Numbered from the stretch's first letter, positions 28,437-37,044 are shown. The stretch: DNA of 64,000 nt from Candidatus Poribacteria bacterium (GCA_022827885.1 JAJEIP010000011.1:61575-125574), one strand, 5' to 3'. The notes: a model not told the origin generated them from the letters alone. Numbers and translations: made by a program.

Positions 28437-28560
28437 AGGGCTTATGCAAACAGGCGATAAATCGCCTTACTACAAACATAAACCTCTTATCCATACGTTT
28501 GTTTCTGAAAAAAAGTATTGTTCGTAGTAGCGCAATTTATTGCGCCTCGCGTAAGTCCTA
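28437..28560. repeat. Inverted repeat, 'agggctta...taagtcct' family, copy 2
   Basis: Left arm GGGCTTATGCAAACAGGCG then ATAAATCGCCTTACTACAAAC; right arm GTTCGTAGTAGCGCAATTTA then TTGCGCCTCGCGTAAGTCC. The arms are about 40 bases and imperfectly complementary, with a loop of about 40 bases different from copy 1. Just upstream (about 28340-28370) is a small 'AGTAGTAGGCAAACTCCGCTTTGCCG' palindrome, a relative of one at 27351-27375. Confidence 0.75.
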
Positions 28561-28585
28561 ACCTTATGAAAGGACCCTTTAGTAT

Positions 28586-29536
28586 ATGAAGATTTTACTT
28601 CAAGGACGTGTTGAAGGTGAACTGCTCCAAAGACTGGAGAGCATCGTCGGTGATGAGCATACCTTTGTTATCCCAGATTCACGCGAGGCGCTTATCGAAG
28701 AGGGCAAAGATGCTGAAGTCTTTTACGGCTACTGCAGTGAAGACCTATTCCCGCATCTGCCTAACATCAAATGGATTCAATCTTCCAGTGCTGGTATGGA
28801 TCGGCACATGTATCCCGCGCTTCGTGAGAGTGATGTTATCCTGACGAACGCTGCAGGATTGTACGCGAAACACGTCGCCGACCAAGCCTTCGCGCTCCTG
28901 CTCGGTTTGGCACGCGGTATTCACGAATCTGTTCGGAATCAGGACAAACACCAATGGGGCGGTGCAAGGACAATGCCGATGATAGAGATTGATGGATTCA
29001 AGATCGGCATCGTCGGGATGGGCGGTATCGGAATGGAGATGGCGAAACGTGCAAAAGGATTTGATATGCACGTGACAGCTGTCGATGCCTACCGCACCGA
29101 TAAACCGGATAATGTCGATGAATTGGTGCCACTGGATCAGCTTTCAAATGTGATGAGCGAGGTAGATGTCGTTATGATTGCGTGTCCGTTGACGGAGGAG
29201 ACACGGGGGCTCATCAATAAGGACAACCTATCCGTGATGCAACCGACAGCATTCTTTATTAACGTCGCCCGCGGTCCGATTGTCAATGAACCCGACCTAA
29301 TTGAGATTCTGCAAGCCGGTACAATTGCGGCAGCAGGTTTAGATGTCACTGAGGTCGAACCGCTCCAGGAAGACAGCCCCTTGTGGGATTTCAACAACGT
29401 TATCATATCGCCGCACTCTGCGGGAGGGTCACAGCACCGCATGCGCCGTATCACCGGATTCTTCTTGGATAACCTGGAACGGTATCTGAAAGGTGAGGAA
29501 CTGAAGAACGTTGTGAACAAGCAACTCGGTTTTTAA
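28586..29536 (+). CDS. D-2-hydroxyacid dehydrogenase
   Basis: NAD(P)-dependent dehydrogenase of 316 aa. The cofactor loop is 'GIVGMGGIGMEMAKRAKGF', and the catalytic residues are the Arg in 'INVARGPIVNE', the Glu in 'DVTEVEPL' and the His in 'ISPHSAGGS'. It reduces 2-oxo acids such as glyoxylate, hydroxypyruvate or similar, or oxidises D-2-hydroxyacids; the substrate cannot be specified. AAAGGA upstream supports the start, and a strong intrinsic terminator follows. Confidence 0.93.
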   Translation: MKILLQGRVEGELLQRLESIVGDEHTFVIPDSREALIEEGKDAEVFYGYCSEDLFPHLPNIKWIQSSSAGMDRHMYPALRESDVILTNAAGLYAKHVADQAFALLLGLARGIHESVRNQDKHQWGGARTMPMIEIDGFKIGIVGMGGIGMEMAKRAKGFDMHVTAVDAYRTDKPDNVDELVPLDQLSNVMSEVDVVMIACPLTEETRGLINKDNLSVMQPTAFFINVARGPIVNEPDLIEILQAGTIAAAGLDVTEVEPLQEDSPLWDFNNVIISPHSAGGSQHRMRRITGFFLDNLERYLKGEELKNVVNKQLGF

Positions 29537-29556
29537 CAAGAATATCTGATGTCTCC

Positions 29557-29592
29557 AATGCCTCGATCTCGTGGTCGGGGCATTATTTTTTT
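29557..29592 (+). terminator. Intrinsic terminator after the hydroxyacid dehydrogenase gene
   Basis: A 12-bp stem (AATGCCTCGATC with GGTCGGGGCATT, two G-T pairs) around a 4-base TCGT loop, followed by ATTTTTTT. Confidence 0.9.
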
Positions 29593-29596
29593 AGTT

Positions 29597-29668
29597 ATGG
29601 TCGGATACAAAGGTGATATAGGAGTCGTTGATTTTGATCCAGAAACGGACAAGATTTTGGGCATGTAG
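29597..29668 (+). pseudogene. hicB: hicB fragment (truncated antitoxin)
   Basis: ATG at 29597 opens 23 codons, MVGYKGDIGVVDFDPETDKI then LGM, and then a TAG stop. It matches the first 20 or so residues of the intact HicB at 32891-33220 (MIEYKGYIGVVDFDPEIDLF). No hicA lies beside it, and the next bases show no more of the gene. This is a decayed copy of the HicB antitoxin, probably left by recombination or duplication around the nearby hicAB locus. Confidence 0.75.
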
Positions 29669-29781
29669 ACACTGTTTTTCATTGAAGAGGGTTCATTATC
29701 CTCGGAGGTTTCGTAGCGTAAACTGTGAGTCTGCGTCATGAGAAGCACAATCTGGGGATTTTGTTAGGTTCGGGAGGTTTT

Positions 29782-30750
29782 ATGAAGGTTCGGATTGTAT
29801 TAATTCTCGTCATCTGTTTCTGCGTTTCGGGATGTGGCGATGAGGTGGTATCTCGGCAGGTCTTGGAGGTCGTCTCTCTGTCTGATGCGGTTGTTACAGA
29901 TGTTCCACCGGCGGTCTGGGAGATATTAAAGTATGTTCGGGAAGAACGAGTGCGATGGTATCAACGGGCACTCAAAAGCAGTAATATCTGGCAGGATGAT
30001 TTAGACGCAGAAGTTAAGCATGTCGAGTCGATCAAAGCAATGCAGGAGGCATTTTATACGAAGTACATTGACGCCGGAGGCATCGCGATCGTGGCGAATG
30101 CAGATGTTGAGGATAAGCACCTTATCGAAGCTCGGCGGGTTGTCCTGACGATGACTGTCAAACGTCCCGTGATTCGGGATCGCCTGTTGTCTCGGCATGG
30201 CAGATTCTACTTGATTCTTATCCGGCCCCCACGAGAAGAACTCACGCGTTGGTCTTTTTCCATTCCAGAACATAACGGAAATGGATTTTGGCCGGGATGT
30301 CAGATGAGTATTTATTGGCAGCTTGAGAGTGTCATGGGATACTGTTTTGCGCCTGTCATTTGGTATCCAGCACCGCTGCGGACATTTGTGCATGAGTTTG
30401 CACACGCGCTCGAATCCGAAATCGATCTGTTACAGCCGGGTCTTGTCAATCGTGCATGGTTAGAAGAGGGTATACACTTGCCGCTTAACGAGGCTTTGGA
30501 ATCTAACCCTGGATTCAGGGATCGGTTGGCGTATGCGTATAACACAGCATACGCACGCGGCACGTGGCAGGGCGAGTATGCGAATGTGAATTATGCGGAG
30601 TACTGGGCGGAAGGTACTGAGATGTGGTTCTATGATATTGGACCGGGCAGGCGGTTCGAGACGTACGCGGCATTTTCCGAGCAGGATCCGCTCTTGGCGG
30701 AATTACTCTCGGAGTGGTTTCCAGCGATCGCTTTGCCTCGGCATTACTAA
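29782..30750 (+). CDS. Lipoprotein with HExxH metallopeptidase motif
   Basis: Predicted lipoprotein of 322 aa. The lipobox ends 'VICFCVSGC', placing the modified Cys near residue 18. In the C-terminal half, 'TFVHEFAHALESEI' contains HEFAH, a HExxH zinc site, and 'YAEYWAEGTEMWFYD' about 70 residues later may give the third glutamate ligand, as in gluzincins. A zinc metallopeptidase tethered to the envelope is likely; the layout recalls the anthrax lethal factor-like fold, but this is tentative. The ATG at 29782 has GGGAGG upstream, so the longer frame from 29725 was rejected. Confidence 0.75.
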   Translation: MKVRIVLILVICFCVSGCGDEVVSRQVLEVVSLSDAVVTDVPPAVWEILKYVREERVRWYQRALKSSNIWQDDLDAEVKHVESIKAMQEAFYTKYIDAGGIAIVANADVEDKHLIEARRVVLTMTVKRPVIRDRLLSRHGRFYLILIRPPREELTRWSFSIPEHNGNGFWPGCQMSIYWQLESVMGYCFAPVIWYPAPLRTFVHEFAHALESEIDLLQPGLVNRAWLEEGIHLPLNEALESNPGFRDRLAYAYNTAYARGTWQGEYANVNYAEYWAEGTEMWFYDIGPGRRFETYAAFSEQDPLLAELLSEWFPAIALPRHY

Positions 30751-30829
30751 GGAGTGAATTCCGGTAAGGCATTCCGCTTGTCTTTTGGGTTCACAGCGGT
30801 TATAATATTGGTAGAGGGGAGAATTTCTA

Positions 30830-32440
30830 ATGAGAAAGTTTGGCACACACGGTCCCGTGAATCCTGAACAGCACTATATTGTCGCCCGCACGGAAGAACT
30901 CGCTGAGTTCATCAAGCGCGTTAAAGAGGGACGCTACGTTGTCATCTTTGCACCGCGACAGACGGGCAAGACGACTTTCTTCCAACGCGCCGTTGCAGCA
31001 CTCACCGCTGAAGATCTCACCTATTTCCCTATCCAACTGAATTTTGAAATATATGTAGACTGCAGTCGTTCCGAATTTTACGACTTTCTTACAAAACAGA
31101 TTTGCAAGGAAATCGAACACGTTTTCCAAAGACGCGGCGCGGAACTGAGCGAAGCACTCAAGCAATTTCTTAACAATGCCCGGATAACCAACCATTTGTC
31201 AATGATAGAGTTCTTTGAACAGATTCAGGGTTTCCTAAAAGACGGGGGACATTGGCAGAAAGTTGTCCTTATTATCGACGAGTTTGATGGCATCCCTACC
31301 TCTGCCCTGAGGGGTTTTCTGCACGCCTTTCGGCATACTTACATCACTCACACCACGCTTCAATGTCCGTACAGTCTGGGTATCATCGGTGTCAAAAGCA
31401 TCGCACAGCTTGACTATGATCGCTCCGTCTCCCCATTCAATATCCATGACGATTTTGCGTTGCCTAACTTCACGTTCGATCAGGTGCAGGAACTTTTGGA
31501 GCAATACACTGGCGAGACTGGGCAAGCCTTCTCCCCAGAAGTGATTGAATCCATTCACAGACAGACAGGCGGTCAACCCTTCCTTGTCAATCGACTTGCA
31601 CAGATACTTACCGAGGAGATGGATATCCCGAAAACTGAAGCATTGACAATGACACATTTTTCAGAGGCGCACATACAACTCTTGGACGAAAATAACACCA
31701 ACCTGACACATTTGACAACCAATATCCGCCGAAACCCTCGCTTCGAAAGCTTTTTGATGCGAATCCTTTTGTCCGAGGAAGGGGTGCCTTTTAATCTGCG
31801 GAATGAACTTATTAATGAACTCGCAATGTACGGCGTACTCACGAGAGGCACTGACAGGATGTGTAAAATTGCCAATCCAATTTATCTACATTGCATTCTA
31901 CAAGCGTTCAAGCCGGTAGTTAATGGATTGGAGCGCGACTACTTCCCCGAAGATACGGATGGATTCCAGTACCTCACCACTACCGGGCAGATTCAGATGG
32001 AGCGGCTCTTGGATAACTTTCGGGACTTTATTGCCCGCGCGGGATTCAGGATCCTGCAAGTCCCTGAAACACCGCAGGAATTCATTGGACAGCACCTGCT
32101 TTTTGCCTATCTCGACCAGTTCGTTACGGGTGTGAATGGGGCGATGTATATGGAAGTTCCGACAGGTCGGGGTAGGATGGACCTGCTCATTCTTCACAAC
32201 GAAAAAAAATATATCGTTGAAACAAAGATATGGCGAAGCGAGCGGCTCTATACTGAAGGCAAACGGCAACTCGCGGCGTATCTGTCAGCGGAGGGAGTCA
32301 CGGAGGGTTACTACGTGGTGTTCGATCATCGTGCGACCCCGGAACCGCGAACAGAGACAGAGGCGATAGATGGATTGACGATTCGGAGTTACGTGATACC
32401 TGTGGTGCAAGAACGTCCTTCAGGGGAGAATTTGGGGTAG
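30830..32440 (+). CDS. AAA-like ATPase with C-terminal PD-(D/E)XK nuclease-like domain
   Basis: Protein of 536 aa. The N-terminal ATPase domain has Walker A 'FAPRQTGKTTF' (about residues 43-53) and Walker B 'VVLIIDEFDGI', followed by helical regions; this is the AAA_35-like family that often stands alone in accessory DNA. The last 120 residues contain 'YMEVPTGRGRMDLLILHNEKKYIVETKIW', fitting the D...ExK core of the PD-(D/E)XK nuclease fold (as in DUF1703 proteins). Role unknown; defence or mobile-element biology is a guess from the neighbourhood. A piece of its C-terminus is repeated at 33219-33302. Confidence 0.85.
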   Translation: MRKFGTHGPVNPEQHYIVARTEELAEFIKRVKEGRYVVIFAPRQTGKTTFFQRAVAALTAEDLTYFPIQLNFEIYVDCSRSEFYDFLTKQICKEIEHVFQRRGAELSEALKQFLNNARITNHLSMIEFFEQIQGFLKDGGHWQKVVLIIDEFDGIPTSALRGFLHAFRHTYITHTTLQCPYSLGIIGVKSIAQLDYDRSVSPFNIHDDFALPNFTFDQVQELLEQYTGETGQAFSPEVIESIHRQTGGQPFLVNRLAQILTEEMDIPKTEALTMTHFSEAHIQLLDENNTNLTHLTTNIRRNPRFESFLMRILLSEEGVPFNLRNELINELAMYGVLTRGTDRMCKIANPIYLHCILQAFKPVVNGLERDYFPEDTDGFQYLTTTGQIQMERLLDNFRDFIARAGFRILQVPETPQEFIGQHLLFAYLDQFVTGVNGAMYMEVPTGRGRMDLLILHNEKKYIVETKIWRSERLYTEGKRQLAAYLSAEGVTEGYYVVFDHRATPEPRTETEAIDGLTIRSYVIPVVQERPSGENLG

Positions 32441-32540
32441 ATGTCTTTTGCTATCGTTTTTTGTGCTACTCCTTTATGATAACAAGAACGCTTGCCTATT
32501 CAGCACACAACGACTATAATAATCTAAGTTGTCACCTATT

Positions 32541-32621
32541 TATAGACATAGCACTCCGCTGGAGTGCGGCGGGTTGGAACACGTTATTTTCTATAGACAT
32601 ATCACCCCTACGGGGTGGGAG
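32541..32621. repeat. Two 'CTATAGACATA' hairpin repeats
   Basis: Copies at 32541-32571 (CACTCCGCTGGAGTG palindrome) and 32591-32621 (CACCCCTACGGGGTG palindrome), between the AAA gene and hicA. The second palindrome provides the GGGAGGT just upstream of hicA. Confidence 0.75.
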
Positions 32622-32638
32622 GTCCTCAAAAAACTTTG

Positions 32639-32894
32639 TTGAATAAGCGACGCAGAAGAACACTTGACGCGATCTTTGCACAACCCATCTCAGGCAACAT
32701 CAAATGGAGAGAGGTCGAATCTTTGTTAAAAACCTTGGGTGCTGTCCTAACAGAACGTGCAGGTTCACGAGTCTCTGTGTCGCTTAATGATCACATTTTT
32801 GTACTTTCATCGTCCACACCCAAGTCCAAATATAGACAAGGGAGCAATTAGGGACTTAAGAAAATTTCTCCAAAGTGCGGGGATTACACCATGA
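32639..32894 (+). pseudogene. hicA: HicA family toxin gene with a +1 frameshift
   Basis: Starting from TTG at 32639, the frame encodes a HicA mRNA-interferase core: 'LNKRRRRTLDAIFAQPIS' then 'IKWREVESLLKTLGAVLTERAGSRVSV', a double-stranded-RNA-binding-like fold. At about 32801-32810 one extra base (the run CTTTC) shifts the frame; the uninterrupted family ending, HRPHPSPNIDKGAIRDLRKF then LQSAGITP, continues in the next frame to a TGA at 32892-32894 that overlaps hicB's ATG. So the toxin is interrupted unless the shift is an assembly error. Intact HicA degrades mRNA and is silenced by HicB. The start and the ribosome binding site are uncertain. Confidence 0.8.
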
Positions 32895-33220
32895 TTGAAT
32901 ACAAAGGTTATATTGGAGTTGTTGATTTCGATCCGGAAATAGACCTCTTTCACGGAACAGTGATTAATACACAGGATGTAATCACATTCTACGGTGCCTC
33001 TGTAGTTGAACTTCGCGAGGAGATGCAGAAGTCTCTTGAGATCTACTTTGAAGTCTGTGAGGAACAAGGGAAGGTGCCAGACAAGCCTTTCTCAGGCATA
33101 GTCACGATCCAAACAAGCCCTGAGTTGTATGGTCGTATTGCCTTGAATGCGGCGCGTCGCCGGTTAGAAATAGATGCCTACCTTCAAGAGATCTTAGAGA
33201 AGGCAGTTTCGGTGGATTAG
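32891..33220 (+). CDS. hicB: HicB family antitoxin
   Basis: Intact antitoxin of 109 aa. The partial RNase H-like N-terminal domain opens 'YKGYIGVVDFDPEIDLFHGTVIN', and the C-terminus 'SPELYGRIALNAARRRLEIDAYLQEIL' is a ribbon-helix-helix DNA-binding domain for operator binding. Its ATG overlaps the TGA of the shifted hicA frame, the usual coupling for hicAB. With hicA interrupted it may be an orphan antitoxin; a 23-residue fragment of a second HicB lies at 29597-29668. Confidence 0.92.
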   Translation: MIEYKGYIGVVDFDPEIDLFHGTVINTQDVITFYGASVVELREEMQKSLEIYFEVCEEQGKVPDKPFSGIVTIQTSPELYGRIALNAARRRLEIDAYLQEILEKAVSVD

Positions 33221-33302
33221 CGCGAGTGAGGGTTCTTACGTGGGGTTCGATCACCGCGAGGTGCCGAGACCGCGAACAGAGACAGAAACGATTGTTTTAT
33301 AG
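33219..33302 (+). pseudogene. Remnant of the C-terminus of the AAA/PD-(D/E)XK gene
   Basis: Just after hicB a short frame reads 'SASEGSYVGFDHREVPRPRT' then 'ETETIVL', matching the end of the 30830-32440 protein ('EGYYVVFDHRATPEPRTETE'). The match stops where a CTATAGACATA repeat begins and creates a stop codon. It is the tail of a second copy, indicating that a duplicate was cut away around hicAB. Confidence 0.8.
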
Positions 33303-33378
33303 ACATAGCACTCCGCTGGAGTGCGGAGGTCTGCCTATACCGTTTTCTATAGACATAACACTCCGCTGGAGTGCGAAG
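33297..33378. repeat. Two 'TATAGACATA' hairpin repeats
   Basis: Copies at 33297-33332 and 33345-33378 with nearly the same CACTCCGCTGGAGTG palindrome, between the AAA remnant and the convergent nasA gene. They mirror the pair at 32541-32621, so hicAB is bracketed by these repeats. Confidence 0.75.
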
Positions 33379-33430
33379 GGGATCCCCTCCCACTTTGCTG
33401 GGAGAAATTTCCATCATGTAGAGGTCCGTC

Positions 33431-35539
33431 TTACGAACTGTCAGGTTCAATCCGCACGGCGCAGAATTTTAATTCCGGTTGCTTGGAGACTGGGTCAAAC
33501 GCAGGATTTGTCACATAGTTGGCATTCGTCTCGGCATGGAAGAGATCCCCCCAATGGAACGGCGTGAAAAGCAATCCGCGTCGAATCGTCTCTGTGACAC
33601 GTGCCTTCGCATAACACCGTCCGCGTCGCCCGACGAGATACACCCATTCACCGTCCTGCACATCGTTCTCTATCGCATCATCTGGATGGATTTCCACAAA
33701 AGGGTCCGGGTCTTTGCGCACAAGTTGCGGCACCTTGCCCGTTCGAGTGCGGGTATGCCACTGGCTCTCAATCCGTCCTGTCGTTAAACCGAGCGGGAAC
33801 TCCTCATCAGTGTTTTCATCGGGGGGTTGATAGACAGGCGTATGAAATTGTGCCTTCTCAGACTCGGTCAAAAACTTCCTGCGCGTGTACCGGCGAGGGG
33901 TCCCAGGGTGTCGCGGGTAAGGACAGGGCCAGCGAAGTGAAGTTTTCGCGAGCCGTTCGTTCGTCATCCCCATCTGATCGCACGGTGTACCTGCTGTCAA
34001 AAGCCGATATTCATCCCATACCTCTTCGGGTGTGTAGAAGTCGAAATTCCGCTTAAATCCCATCGCTCTTGCGACCTGCGTGAATATCCACCAATCCGGT
34101 TTCGCTTCACCAGGCGGTGTGAGGAACTGCTCACTTCGGACGACAAGCCGTTCACTGTTCGTCATGGTGCCTTGCTTTTCACCCCACTGTGCTGCGGGAA
34201 GTATCACATCGGCGTATTCCGATGTCTCTGTGGGGTAATAACAATCCTGAACGATAACCAAATCGGCACGTCGGAGTCCTGCTTGTGACACCTTTGTATC
34301 GGGCATACTCACCGCGGGGTTCGTACAAGCGATCCAGAGGGCTCGAACTTTACCCGCAGCCGCCGCCTCAAACATCGGGACCGCTGTTAGACCCGGATTC
34401 GGGTCGATGCTGCCGGGGGGAACACGCCATGACCCTTCCAGATAGGCACGGTGCATCTCGTTCGTGACGACGCGGTAGCCGGGCAACTGATGTGACAAGT
34501 AGCCGACCTCTCTACCCCCCATCGCGTTCGGTTGTCCGGTGAGTGAAAACGGACCGGCACCTCTAATACCGACTTCACCTAACTGGAGGTGTAGATTGAT
34601 GAGAGCGACATTTTTGTCAACACCGCTTGTGCTTTGATTGGTGCCTTGACAGTAGAAACTGAGCAAACGACTCGGCTTAGAGAGATATTCGACAATCTCA
34701 TCAATACGTGCTGGGTGAATATCGCAGACAGCGAGAAGTGCGTCTTCGTCTAAGCTATCCAAATGGTTTTCGTAAGCACTGAAGTTTTCGGTACTCCGTC
34801 GGACGAACCGTCGATTGACCCGTCCTATCGTAAGGAGCCGTTTGGCGATGAGCTGGAGGAAGGCGACATCGCTTCCCGGAGCGAGCGGTACATGGATGTC
34901 TGAAAATTCCGCTGTCTTGCTGCGTCGCGGATCCACAGTGATAATCCGGGTATTCGGCTCAACTGCCCGCCGTTTCCGAATCATCTGGAAGAGGACGGGA
35001 TGGTTTACCGCCATATTCGCACCGATAATCAGAAAAACATCGGCATGCTGGATATCGTCGTAACAGGTCGGCGGTCCATCGGAACCGAACGACTGCATAT
35101 AACCGACGACCGCTGAAGACATACAGAGCCGACTGTTCGTGTCTACGTTATTCGTCCGGAGGAAGCCTTTGAACAGTTTATTGAAAACGTAGGACGCCTC
35201 TGTGTCTAACTGTCCGGAGCCGTAGAGTGCGATAGAATCTTTGCCGTGTTCCAGTTGGATTTCGTGAAGTCGATTTGCTGTGAAGGCGATGGCGTCCTCC
35301 CACGAAACCCGACGTGGCGGTTCATTCCGGCGGTCACGAATCATGGGATACGCGAGTCTGCCGTCGTGGTGTTGAAAGACCTGTTTGAGGTGTGCGCCTT
35401 TTGGACAGAGCATTCCGTAGTTTGGAGCGATGTCGTCGTCCGCTGCAATTCTCGTGATTTTGTTATCACGCACGGTCGCGCGAATGACGCAACCGACACC
35501 ACAATACGGACACACCGCTTTTCCTGTTGAATTTTCCAT
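33431..35539 (-). CDS. nasA: Assimilatory nitrate reductase, molybdopterin catalytic subunit
   Basis: Molybdopterin oxidoreductase of 702 aa. The N-terminal 4Fe-4S cluster is bound by C-x2-C-x3-C ('CPYCGVGC') and a fourth cysteine in 'GMLCPKGAH', as in NasA/NarB. Downstream regions bind the bis-MGD cofactor ('GSGQLDTEASYV', 'IIGANMAVNHPVLF', 'TGQPNAMGGREVG' and the C-terminal 'LTTGRIESQWHTRTRTG'). No signal peptide, so cytoplasmic. It reduces nitrate to nitrite, probably with ferredoxin, since no NasC-like flavoprotein is nearby. Start at ATG 35539 rather than at a longer frame lacking conservation. Last gene of the nirA-narK-nasA block. Confidence 0.93.
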   Translation of the reverse strand: MENSTGKAVCPYCGVGCVIRATVRDNKITRIAADDDIAPNYGMLCPKGAHLKQVFQHHDGRLAYPMIRDRRNEPPRRVSWEDAIAFTANRLHEIQLEHGKDSIALYGSGQLDTEASYVFNKLFKGFLRTNNVDTNSRLCMSSAVVGYMQSFGSDGPPTCYDDIQHADVFLIIGANMAVNHPVLFQMIRKRRAVEPNTRIITVDPRRSKTAEFSDIHVPLAPGSDVAFLQLIAKRLLTIGRVNRRFVRRSTENFSAYENHLDSLDEDALLAVCDIHPARIDEIVEYLSKPSRLLSFYCQGTNQSTSGVDKNVALINLHLQLGEVGIRGAGPFSLTGQPNAMGGREVGYLSHQLPGYRVVTNEMHRAYLEGSWRVPPGSIDPNPGLTAVPMFEAAAAGKVRALWIACTNPAVSMPDTKVSQAGLRRADLVIVQDCYYPTETSEYADVILPAAQWGEKQGTMTNSERLVVRSEQFLTPPGEAKPDWWIFTQVARAMGFKRNFDFYTPEEVWDEYRLLTAGTPCDQMGMTNERLAKTSLRWPCPYPRHPGTPRRYTRRKFLTESEKAQFHTPVYQPPDENTDEEFPLGLTTGRIESQWHTRTRTGKVPQLVRKDPDPFVEIHPDDAIENDVQDGEWVYLVGRRGRCYAKARVTETIRRGLLFTPFHWGDLFHAETNANYVTNPAFDPVSKQPELKFCAVRIEPDSS

Positions 35540-35691
35540 GTTTTTAATTATTAGGTTTCTGCTCCGATTTTCTGTTGTCAAAATCGGGTTTTCGGTTAAT
35601 TTGAAGGCCACTGGTGATGAAACGGTATTTTTTTCAAGTAATGAATGGGCAATCCCGAAGGATCGCCCAAATACAACCTATCGAAGCAGGA

Positions 35692-37044
35692 TTAGGATAA
35701 CGCACCCGCTTCCGCTTTTAGGCGTTGTCTCTCAGCAAGTGCGGCATCAAATGCTTTCTTCTCTGCGTCTTGGGCTGCAGGTGAGAATCTCACCAATGCT
35801 GTCGCAACGGAGGCGACTGCGACCGTTATGCCGAGATATAACAAACCTTGCTGCATCGTGATGCTCTCGGAACGGAACAGGAAACCCGCAGCGACTGCGC
35901 CAGCGTTTCCGCCCGCACCCACAATACCGGCAACGGCTCCTAACGCCTTTCGATTGATGAAGGGAACGATCCCATAAGTTGCCCCTTCGGACATCTGCAC
36001 AAAGAGACTGAAAACAATCATCGCTCCGACAGCGAGCACGAGGACTGCCATCTGCGAGAACACCATCAGCATGATCCCTTCGCCTAACAGGACAACGAAG
36101 AGGAACATGACGCGTCCGCGAAGTCCCATCTTTTTCGCAAAGAAATCGGAAAAAGCGCCGCCGACTGTCCGCGCAAAGATGTTCATCAGACCGAACAACC
36201 CCGCGATGAGCCCAGCAGTTTTGACATCTAACTGGAACTGGTCGTGATAGTAGAGGGCGGCGACGTTGTTGATGGTGAGTTCTACCCCGAAACAGGCAGC
36301 GTAAATAACGAAGAGTGCCCAGACACGATAGTCTTTAATCGCCAGCATGAGAGACTCCATACCTTTGCCTTTTGCGGGTTCGAGGTCACCCCGGTCACGG
36401 AGCTCTTTATAGTTTCCATCGGGCGCGTCTTGGGTAAGGAAGTAATACGCGAAACCGGCGATAAACAGAGCGATCCCAGGAATAATCATTGCCAACCGCC
36501 ATCCGAGGAATTGGTCTACACCGAAACTGAGCACGGCGGTAAAGATGAGAGGCATCACCATCTGCGTGACACCGCCGCCGAGGTTCCCCCAGCCTGCCGT
36601 TGTCGCATTCGCTGTTCCGACACAGTTCGGGGCAAACATCGTTGATGTATGATACTGTGTGATGACGAACGCAGCACCGATGGCACCGATCGCTAAGCGG
36701 AAGAGTAGAAACGTTTCGTAGCTTTGGGCGAGACCGATACCCATGACCGGCAGTGAGCCGAGGATCAACAGCCACGTGTACGCCTTTCGAGAGCCGATCC
36801 GGTCGCACAGCGGTCCGATTAAGATTCGCACGATAACTGTGATTGCAACGGAGGCGATAATCGTGTTCCCAATTTCTGCTTTTGTTAGCATCAGATCTTC
36901 ACGCACAATCGCCATTAGCGGGGCAATGCCAAACCACCCAAAGAAGGCGAGAAAGAATGCAAACCATGTGGTATGGAACGTGCGCATCTGAACGGTTTTT
37001 AAACTGAAAAGGTTTATCTGTGTTGCTTTGTTTTTTATATCCAT
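35692..37044 (-). CDS. narK: Nitrate/nitrite transporter, MFS NarK family
   Basis: Major facilitator transporter of 450 aa with 12 predicted membrane helices. Motifs include 'WFAFFLAFFGWFGIAPLMAIV', 'GPLCDRIGSRKAYTW' (MFS loop motif) and the nitrate signature 'ATTAGWGNLGGGVTQMV'. It brings nitrate into the cell for the adjacent reductases. The ATG at 37044 was chosen because it directly follows the AAGGAAAATTAAAAAA tail of the repeated leader; the frame from 37092 would translate that tail. It lies 170 bp after nirA and 150 bp before nasA on the same strand. Confidence 0.93.
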   Translation of the reverse strand: MDIKNKATQINLFSLKTVQMRTFHTTWFAFFLAFFGWFGIAPLMAIVREDLMLTKAEIGNTIIASVAITVIVRILIGPLCDRIGSRKAYTWLLILGSLPVMGIGLAQSYETFLLFRLAIGAIGAAFVITQYHTSTMFAPNCVGTANATTAGWGNLGGGVTQMVMPLIFTAVLSFGVDQFLGWRLAMIIPGIALFIAGFAYYFLTQDAPDGNYKELRDRGDLEPAKGKGMESLMLAIKDYRVWALFVIYAACFGVELTINNVAALYYHDQFQLDVKTAGLIAGLFGLMNIFARTVGGAFSDFFAKKMGLRGRVMFLFVVLLGEGIMLMVFSQMAVLVLAVGAMIVFSLFVQMSEGATYGIVPFINRKALGAVAGIVGAGGNAGAVAAGFLFRSESITMQQGLLYLGITVAVASVATALVRFSPAAQDAEKKAFDAALAERQRLKAEAGALS

